64,000 nucleotides of DNA from assembly GCF_001613935.1 (NCBI RefSeq), contig NZ_LQCI01000007.1, positions 83,943 to 147,942 on the forward strand, written 5' to 3'. Shown here one piece after another: positions 58,161-64,000 of the stretch. Within the stretch, counting starts at the first letter, position 1. Each line of letters begins with the position of its first letter. This stretch comes from Amycolatopsis regifaucium. GTDB taxonomy: Bacteria > Actinomycetota > Actinomycetes > Mycobacteriales > Pseudonocardiaceae. A program made the position numbers and the translations under genes. The notes under the pieces were generated by a model. It had not been told where the DNA came from. It searched no databases and worked only from the letters and a program-made list of their open reading frames with translations.

Positions 58161-59771
58161 CTAGGCCGTGCGGGCGAGCGCGTCGTGGATGACCTGACCG
58201 GCGCGGACCGTGCGCAGGCAGCGTGGCAGCGGGGCGCCTTCTTCGAGGTTCGGCAGCGGGGGCACTCCGGCTCGCGGGTCGGTCGACCAGCGCTGCACCC
58301 GTGAGTCCGGCGTCGCGACGACCAGGTCCGTGGCATCCCAGACCGCGTAATGCGCGGGAGCGCCCGGGACCAGGCTGCCGGTGACGCCGTCGTTGACCCC
58401 GGCGGCGCGGTGCCCGGCGCGGGTGTGCGCGGTGAAGGACGCGCGAGCGGACAGCCCCGACCCGGGGGTGCGGTGGTAGGTCCCGGCGCGGACTCCTGCC
58501 CACGGGTCGACCGGCGTGACCGGGGCGTCGGAGCCGAACGCGAGCAGGAGCCCTTCGGCGGCCATGGCGGAGAACGGATTGAGTTTCGCGGCCCGTCCGG
58601 CGCCGAGCCGGGCGGTGTACATGCCGTGCGCGCCACCCCATTCCGCGTCGAACCGCGGCTGGACGGAGGCGACCACACCCCAGCCCGCGAGCGCCCGCGC
58701 CTGCTCGGCGTCGATCATCTCGACGTGCTCGAGCCGGTGGTGCCTGGCCGCGAGCGCGCGTTGGCCGACGGTCTTCTCCGCGAGGCGGAAGCCTTCGACG
58801 ACCTCGGCGACAGCGGCGTCGCCGATGACGTGGAACCCGGCCTGTAAGCCCGCTTCGGTGCAGGCGGCGACGTGCTCGGCGATGGCGGGGGCGTCGAGGT
58901 AGAGCGTCCCGGAGGTGCCGTGCGCGTCGGCGTAGGGCTCGTGCAGGGCGGCGGTGCGGGAGCCGAGGGCGCCGTCGACGAACAGGTCACCCGCCACTCC
59001 CCTGGCGCCCAGCGCACGGGCGCGGTCGACTCCGCCGCGCTCGCCCCAATAACCCACGACCTCCGGCAGTCCCGGATCGGCGGCGAGGGCGAGCAGATCG
59101 GTGAGGTCGTCGGCGCCGGAGATGTCCGGGCCCGCGCATTCGTGGACGCTGACGACGCCCCGCGCGGCGGCTTCGGCGAGGAACGCCCGCTGGGCCTCGC
59201 GTCGCTGGCCGGGGGTGATCGCCGCGCGCATCGCGGCGCGGACGCGGTGGTGGGCGTCGCGGGTCAGCGGGCCGTCGGCCGACCAGCCCGCCGCGTCACC
59301 TACCCCCGGCGCGAGGGCGACGAGCGCGCTGGAAACGAGCGCGGAGTGGACGTCGACGCGGCTCAGGTACACCGGGGTCCCGCTCGCGGCCTCGTCGATT
59401 TCCGCGCGGCTGGGCAGCCTGCCGTCGCCCCAGCGCGACTCGTCCCAGCCGTGCGCGACGAGCACCTGGCCCGGTCGTACGGCGTCACGGATCGCGGCCA
59501 GCAGTTCGGCGGCACCGCGGATGTCCGCGAGGTTCAACCCGGTGAGGTGCAGCCCGGTCGCGGTGGCGTGGACGTGCGCGTCGACGAACGCGGGGGCGAC
59601 GAAGGCGCCGTCGAGGTCGACCGTCTCGGCGTCGGGATGCAGTGCCTTGGCCGGGCCGTCCTGTCCCACCCAGACCACGGTGCCGTCCGTGATCGCCATG
59701 GCGGTGGCATCGGGCGCGGACGGGCTGTAGATGCGCCCGCCGAGCAGGAGTGTGGTTCGCGCGTTGGTCAC
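58161..59771 (-). CDS. Amidohydrolase, YtcJ-like
   Basis: A 536-residue metal-dependent amidohydrolase. The N-terminal GGRIYSPSAPDATAMAITDG belongs to the beta-sandwich. The metal site includes FVDAHVHATATGLHL; later ligands are in RLEHVEMIDAEQ and FGSDAPVTPVDPWAGV. YtcJ-type enzymes cut amide or ester bonds of varied substrates. The start is taken as the GTG at 59771 behind a CAAACT box at seven bases. It stops nine bases upstream of the Lnt start, but Lnt has its own promoter box. Confidence 0.88.
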   Translation of the reverse strand: MTNARTTLLLGGRIYSPSAPDATAMAITDGTVVWVGQDGPAKALHPDAETVDLDGAFVAPAFVDAHVHATATGLHLTGLNLADIRGAAELLAAIRDAVRPGQVLVAHGWDESRWGDGRLPSRAEIDEAASGTPVYLSRVDVHSALVSSALVALAPGVGDAAGWSADGPLTRDAHHRVRAAMRAAITPGQRREAQRAFLAEAAARGVVSVHECAGPDISGADDLTDLLALAADPGLPEVVGYWGERGGVDRARALGARGVAGDLFVDGALGSRTAALHEPYADAHGTSGTLYLDAPAIAEHVAACTEAGLQAGFHVIGDAAVAEVVEGFRLAEKTVGQRALAARHHRLEHVEMIDAEQARALAGWGVVASVQPRFDAEWGGAHGMYTARLGAGRAAKLNPFSAMAAEGLLLAFGSDAPVTPVDPWAGVRAGTYHRTPGSGLSARASFTAHTRAGHRAAGVNDGVTGSLVPGAPAHYAVWDATDLVVATPDSRVQRWSTDPRAGVPPLPNLEEGAPLPRCLRTVRAGQVIHDALARTA

Positions 59772-59913
59772 GCTTCCGAGTTTGCAGTCTCCGGGTGAGC
59801 CCGTGACCGCCGGGTCGGCGTGATCGCGACACACCACGCAAGACAGGAATATTTACGTCTTCGGAACGATGTGACAGGATATTTTCACGCGTTTCCGACG
59901 ACGAGGAGTACAA

Positions 59914-61320
59914 GTGACTGCGATCCAGGAACCGACCTCGCCGGTGGCCGCCTACGATCAGCCCTACGACTACACCCGGGCCGAGCTGATCGAACCCGAC
60001 TGGCGCCGCTTCCCCGGCTGGCACGACGTGACCGAGGCAGAGTGGCGAGACGCGCAGTGGCAGCGAGTGCACTGCATCCGTAACGCCAAACAACTGCGTG
60101 CCCTGATGGGCGACCTGCTCGAGGAGCGCTTCTACGAGGACATGCTCGCCGACCAGCGCGAGATGGCCACGATGTCGATGCTGCTGCCGCCGCAGATGAT
60201 CAACACGATGGCACCCAACGCGGGCACCGACCCGGCGAAGGTCACCGAGGCCTGGTACGCCGACCCGATCCGGCGCTACATGCTCCCGGTGCGCAGCGAC
60301 CGCGACACCGAGTGGCCCAGCCATCCGCATTCCGAGCGCGACTCACTGCACGAGGCCGAGATGTGGGTGGTGGAAGGACTGACCCACCGCTACCCCACCA
60401 AGGTCCTCGCCGAGATGATCTCCACTTGCCCCCAGTACTGCGGGCACTGCACCCGCATGGACCTCGTCGGCAACTCGACCGAACAGATCGAGAAGCACAA
60501 ACTCTCGCTCAAACCGGTCGATCGCCAGGACGCGATGATCGACTACCTCAAGAAGACCCCCGGCGTGCGCGACGTCGTGGTGTCGGGCGGCGACGTCGCC
60601 AACGTGCCGTGGCCGCAGCTGGAGTCGTTCCTCATGCGGCTGATGGACATCGACACCGTCCGCGACATCCGGCTCGCGACCAAGGCGCTCGCCGCCCTGC
60701 CGCAGCACTGGATCCAGCCGAAGGTCGTCGAAGGCCTCGAGCGGGTCGCCGGCACCGCGCAGCGCCGCGGCGTCAACCTCGCCATCCACACTCACGTCAA
60801 CCACGCACAGTCGGTCACCCCGCTGGTCGCGGAAGCCGCCAGGACCGCGCTCGACGTCGGCGTCCGCGACGTGCGCAACCAGGGCGTACTGATGAAGGGC
60901 GTCAACGCGACACCGGCCGAACTGCTGGACCTGTGCTTCGCACTGCAGGGCGAGGCGAACATCCTGCCGTACTACTTCTACATGTGCGACATGATCCCCA
61001 ACGCCGAACACTGGCGGGTTTCCGTGCACGAGGCACAGGAACTGCAGCACGCGATCATGGGCTACTTGCCGGGCTACGCCACCCCGCGGATCGTGTGCGA
61101 CGTGCCCTACGTCGGGAAACGATGGGTGCACCAGCTCGCCGAGTACGACCGCGAACTCGGGATCTCGTACTGGACCAAGAACTACCTGACCAGCGTAGAC
61201 AGGGAGAACGTGGCCAACGCGGACGAGGCTCTGCAGCAGCGCTACCCCTACTACGACCCGATCTCCACCCTCCCCGAAGCTGGCCAGCGGTGGTGGCGCG
61301 ACCGGCCTCCGATGGTCTGA
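59914..61320 (+). CDS. KamA-family radical SAM amino acid 2,3-aminomutase
   Basis: A 468-residue radical-SAM, PLP-dependent enzyme. The cluster motif is STCPQYCGHCTRMDLVG (CxxxCxxC); the block VVVSGGDVANVPWPQLESFL and the C-terminal MIPNAEHWRVSVHEAQEL and YATPRIVCDVPYVGKRW agree with KamA. It would move an amino group from C2 to C3, giving a beta-amino acid such as beta-lysine or beta-glutamate. GAGGAG precedes the GTG start. It stands alone, with its own terminator, so either a compatible-solute or a secondary-metabolite role is possible. Confidence 0.85.
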   Translation: MTAIQEPTSPVAAYDQPYDYTRAELIEPDWRRFPGWHDVTEAEWRDAQWQRVHCIRNAKQLRALMGDLLEERFYEDMLADQREMATMSMLLPPQMINTMAPNAGTDPAKVTEAWYADPIRRYMLPVRSDRDTEWPSHPHSERDSLHEAEMWVVEGLTHRYPTKVLAEMISTCPQYCGHCTRMDLVGNSTEQIEKHKLSLKPVDRQDAMIDYLKKTPGVRDVVVSGGDVANVPWPQLESFLMRLMDIDTVRDIRLATKALAALPQHWIQPKVVEGLERVAGTAQRRGVNLAIHTHVNHAQSVTPLVAEAARTALDVGVRDVRNQGVLMKGVNATPAELLDLCFALQGEANILPYYFYMCDMIPNAEHWRVSVHEAQELQHAIMGYLPGYATPRIVCDVPYVGKRWVHQLAEYDRELGISYWTKNYLTSVDRENVANADEALQQRYPYYDPISTLPEAGQRWWRDRPPMV

Positions 61321-61349
61321 CCGGCCAGCCTGTCAGACAGGTCGTCGAC

Positions 61350-61386
61350 GGGGCGTTCAAGCTCATGTGCGAGTTTTGAACGCCCC
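61350..61386 (+). terminator. Terminator of the kamA-like gene
   Basis: GGGGCGTTCAA and its complement around 15 bases, 30 bases beyond the stop. From 61387 to 61624 I see no gene. Confidence 0.8.
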
Positions 61387-61624
61387 CTCCGTCACGCTGG
61401 CTGTTTGTGCTGGTCAGGGCCGGTTGCTACCGGTTGCGACCGGACGTCAAACGGCCCAAAAATTCCACAGTGGACAGTCAGGTAGTCATGGGAGCTATCC
61501 GGTGTGAGTCACTCAACGGCCTACCGTCCAACCGTATCCCGGCCCTTTCTTGTCGCGATCTTCACGCGAGTCCAGAAGACGGAATCCTAAGGTCTCTGCA
61601 ATTCAGCACCGCAAATTCCTGTCA

Positions 61625-61777
61625 TCAAAAGAAAAGGGCATGGTGCGGCTGATCCCACGCACCTTCGGCGAACACGCGTTCCGGCAGAGCGTCCCTGCAT
61701 GACGGGTGATCACTCGACGAACTTGACTGCTCGATGGCGGGGCCGTTCTCGAAGTAGGTCTCGATGTCACCCTGCAT
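61625..61777 (-). CDS. Small protein, 50 aa, possibly a truncated DUF2188-like gene
   Basis: GGAGAGGAG lies six bases before the ATG, one of the best ribosome sites in the window. The product starts MQGDIETYFENG and continues with IEQSSSSSDHPS, then no known pattern. The opening resembles the first residues of DUF2188 proteins (GDVETYxxDG), but the rest does not. It may be a shortened gene or an independent small protein. No function assigned. Confidence 0.45.
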   Translation of the reverse strand: MQGDIETYFENGPAIEQSSSSSDHPSCRDALPERVFAEGAWDQPHHALFF

Positions 61778-61906
61778 CGCGCCACTCCTCTCCCCACATG
61801 GTCACCGATGACCAGTGAGTACCCCGTTACCTGGTTGGCCGAACGTCGCCCGATCGGCTCTCGCCGGGACACCCCGGACGACGGCTCGTGGCGTCGCGCG
61901 CTACGC

Positions 61907-61949
61907 CGCCTGAACGGGCGGTTTCCCGCCTGAACGGGCGGTTTCCCGC
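61907..61949. repeat. Tandem repeat, 20-bp unit, two copies
   Basis: The unit cgcctgaacgggcggtttcc occurs twice without spacing (61907-61926, 61927-61946). Each unit can fold into a small CCGCC/GGCGG hairpin followed by TTT. Confidence 0.8.
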
Positions 61950-61975
61950 CTTCGGAAATTCGGGTGGACCTGCGA

Positions 61976-62398
61976 TTATCCCGGAATAGAATTACCCGGC
62001 CCGACGCGCCCCTCCCCGTTGTCCACGCCGCCTGGCCGCCGTGGCCGGTTCACGGTGCGCACGCACACCGCGGTGCAGAACAGGACGATGTCCTCGGTGG
62101 TCGGGTCCAAGTCATCTTCGACGCAGATTTCCCAGGTTCGGCCGACCACCATGCCAGCCGCGTCCATGACCTCGCCGGTCGCGCCGAAGGTCGCGCCGTC
62201 GGTATCCGGGACGCCTCGCGCGCTTTGCTGAATCTGATGGTGAACGCCGGTGGCAGGGTGGGAGCCTTGGCAGGAGCCGCAGCCGGTTCGTGAGAGGTCG
62301 CGGTTGAGGAGGCTGTTCCGGCGACGGCGACACCAACAGCCAGGGTCGCCAGCCACGCCGAGCGCCATGGTTCGGTTGTGAGTGCTTCTGAACAGCAT
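61976..62398 (-). pseudogene. Frameshifted gene for a small secreted protein
   Basis: The minus strand begins MLFRSTHNRTMAL. A secretion signal (WRSAWLATLAVGVAVAGTASS) then reads on in the next frame to about 62215. From there the first frame is protein-like again (DTDGATFGATGEVMDAAG, WEICVEDDLDPTTEDIVLFC), ending at 61976. Two compensating shifts are needed to join signal and domain. The domain recalls the allene-oxide-cyclase-like barrel of small secreted actinobacterial proteins, but its end is missing. Confidence 0.45.
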
Positions 62399-62540
62399 GG
62401 ACCTCGCCTTCTGCGTTGGCCCTGCTCACGACAGTTAAGCAAGCAGATAACAGTTAGTTGCGGAGCATACGGAATGGCGGAATCGGGAGGACGTCGGATA
62501 ATCGATTGTCTGCGTTGTGCGGACCTGACATGGTCGCCGG

Positions 62541-63287
62541 ATGCGACGTGAACGGATCTCTCAGCTTGCCCATGCGCACCACCCGGTGGCTTCGCCATTG
62601 GGTGACGAATCGGTACGACGATTGCTGGAGCGCGGGCTGGGAGACGAGGCCAGGCACGTCCTCGATCTCGGGTGCGGCAGCGGTGAGTGGCTGGTGCGAG
62701 CTTTGGTCACCTATCCGAGGTTACGAGCCGTGGGCGTCGACGTCTCCGAGAGCGCGCTGACGCGTGCTCGGCATACAGCCCAAATCCTCGGCGTGGCCGA
62801 CCGGCTCGACCTCCATCAGGCCGACGCCGCGGATTTCACGTCCACACAACTATTCGACCTTGTCCTCAGTGTCGGAGCCGCCCATGCCTTCGGCGGCCTG
62901 CTCGCCACTCTCGCGGCCGCCCGCGAACATCTCGCGCCCGGCGGTCGTGTCCTGGCCGGTGACGGTTTCTGGGAGCGTGATCCGTCGCCGGACGCGGTGG
63001 AGATGCTCGGTGATTTCACCGATCTCGCCACCACGGTCGACCGCGTGACCGTCGATGGCTGGATCCCCGTCTACGGACATGTCAGCACTCGCCACGAACT
63101 TGACGCTTACGAATGGGACTGGACGGGGACACTGGCCTCGTGGGCTCTTGACCACCCCGGTGATCCGGACAGTTCGCACGCACTTGCCGCGGCCGCGACC
63201 CATCGCGAGGAATGGTTACGCGTCTACCGGGAAGCCTTCGGTTTCGTCTGCCTCGTCCTCCGGCGGAATTCCGAGGGCTCGGTCTGA
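62541..63287 (+). CDS. Class I SAM-dependent methyltransferase
   Basis: A 248-residue methyltransferase. Motif I is HVLDLGCGSGEWLVRAL, followed by VGVDVSESALTRARHTAQ, LHQADAADF, FDLVLSVGAAHAFGG and APGGRVLAGDGFWERDP. The C-terminal region EWDWTGTLASWALDHP is typical of a small-molecule-methylating actinobacterial subfamily. It is a single gene without an operon partner; the substrate is unknown. Confidence 0.85.
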   Translation: MRRERISQLAHAHHPVASPLGDESVRRLLERGLGDEARHVLDLGCGSGEWLVRALVTYPRLRAVGVDVSESALTRARHTAQILGVADRLDLHQADAADFTSTQLFDLVLSVGAAHAFGGLLATLAAAREHLAPGGRVLAGDGFWERDPSPDAVEMLGDFTDLATTVDRVTVDGWIPVYGHVSTRHELDAYEWDWTGTLASWALDHPGDPDSSHALAAAATHREEWLRVYREAFGFVCLVLRRNSEGSV

Positions 63288-63458
63288 CGGATCGGCGGTT
63301 AGCATCACCAGCGGACACCGCGGTCGATGCAAGTGTCCCAGACCGGACGCGCTGGCAGATCGTGGCGAGCGTCCCCCTACCCGGGGTCGGCCGCGGTTCG
63401 GCGAAGTGGAGTTAACGCACTCCCTGGATTGGCGAAAGCCCCCGGGTAGAAGGGAACC

Positions 63459-63704
63459 ATGAAAGCCGACACATCCAGGGATCCCTTCACTTGGAGGGCA
63501 ACGACAACGACGTTGACGGCCGTCATGCTGGTGGTAGCGGGCATCAGCATCGTCACCTCCAGTGGCCAGGGAATCGGATGGTCCTTGCTGGCGCTCGGAC
63601 TGATCAGTGCTCTGGTCGCCGCCGCGTTCTTCCACCGCCCGGAAGACCCGCCACCCGCGGAACTGAGCCGACCGGCTCTTAAGTGCTCTGCCCACGAACG
63701 TTGA
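63459..63704 (+). CDS. Small two-helix membrane protein, 81 aa
   Basis: Starts MKADTSRDPFTWRATTTT behind AGAAGGGAA. Two hydrophobic segments (LTAVMLVVAGISIVT; WSLLALGLISALVAAAFF) form a hairpin, followed by a Pro-rich tail (HRPEDPPPAEL). The family is not recognised; such proteins are frequent in actinomycetes. Confidence 0.65.
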   Translation: MKADTSRDPFTWRATTTTLTAVMLVVAGISIVTSSGQGIGWSLLALGLISALVAAAFFHRPEDPPPAELSRPALKCSAHER

Positions 63705-64000
63705 CCGGTTTGGGGACACGTCGGTCACCGCTCATGGACAGAGCAGTCGTGACGAGGAAACAGAAAGGCCGCTACGCTCACCACCCGGCTCCGCAGAGCA
63801 CTCCTCCGACTATCGGCACACCGGAGCAAACGGAGACGAAACGGAGCCCAGCCACGATGACCGCCAAGGCGAAATCGCTGCCGCAGGACCAATATTCCCG
63901 CAGATAGGCGACGATATTGACGTGTAGGCCGGGTCGGGCTCAAACCGACGGCCAAGGGATTTCTCACCCACCCGGAGCGATTCCTGCACCACCTGCTCAC
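63705..64000. other. Window end, no clear gene; tRNA-like 3' fragment
   Basis: No supported CDS. On the minus strand at 63925-63949 there is a T-arm-like stem-loop (GTCGG-TTTGAGC-CCGAC) directly followed by CCGGCCT and A, as in the 3' end of a tRNA. No matching 5' acceptor strand lies in place, and the loop has T where C56 is expected, so it is not a working tRNA. Confidence 0.4.

Noticed and set aside
63683..63907. Possible 58-74-residue protein near the window end
   Set aside because: Low-complexity Thr/Pro/Lys composition, no ribosome site before its ATG, no family.

Overview
The window is high-GC actinobacterial DNA, most like Amycolatopsis or another member of Pseudonocardiaceae. The evidence is the GC-rich codon use with frequent GTG starts, RbpA, an Rpf-type cell-wall enzyme, the linked Lnt and polyprenol-phosphate mannose synthase genes, an MbtH-linked NRPS, many leaderless promoters, and a density of secreted hydrolases and TetR/AraC/Xre regulators typical of soil actinomycetes. 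No rRNA, complete tRNA or CRISPR array is visible.

Layout. 1-2.6 kb: end of an NRPS operon (terminal epimerization domain, MFS exporter, MbtH protein, terminator). 2.9-7.7 kb: an unknown 531-residue protein, then an island of small genes lying between two inverted copies of a hairpin-rich module of about 540-610 bp, with a MerR remnant. 7.7-13.4 kb: a CBM2-GH5 cellulase behind a CebR operator, a PoxB-type pyruvate dehydrogenase, a divergent isochorismatase/GlxA regulator pair and a membrane protein. 13.4-31 kb: a methyltransferase, gene remnants (HxlR, alpha/beta hydrolase), a WXG-like/propeller protein, SDR with Xre regulator, PucR regulator, secreted SGNH esterase and subtilase, a pentapeptide-repeat protein, WYL and AraC regulators, a PfkB-SurE-MLLE operon, a SnoaL/TetR pair and a zinc-finger coiled-coil protein. 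31-44 kb: TetR with divergent SNF2 helicase plus SWIM protein, AidB with its TetR, a peroxiredoxin, an ECF sigma factor, and a DinB, P5CR-like, PrmC-like and methyltransferase run. 44.2-49.8 kb: a lower-GC recombination region with three linked recombinase-module genes, a strong dif-like site, and a separate Xer-type recombinase whose 5' end carries a second dif-shaped palindrome. 49.8-61.4 kb: housekeeping genes (GDPD, Rpf-like, UMF1 transporter, thymidine kinase, RbpA with a SigR-type promoter, DeoR, Ppm, Lnt, amidohydrolase, KamA). 61.4-64 kb: sparse DNA with small or decayed genes, one methyltransferase and a tRNA-like 3' fragment.

Main points. (1) A 28-bp sequence at 47823-47850 matches the E. 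coli dif site at 22 of 28 positions, so the window may hold the chromosome dimer-resolution site or a dif-using element. (2) The 88-residue product at 28328-28594 looks like an MLLE/PABC peptide-binding domain, known from eukaryotic poly(A)-binding protein, in an operon with SurE. (3) A structured repeat module is present as an inverted pair. (4) About 20 genes share one promoter layout in which a -10 box lies 6-8 nt before the start codon, which indicates leaderless transcripts and settles several start sites. (5) Two families of long palindromes sit at gene ends. Function calls rest on motifs read by eye; no database search was run.
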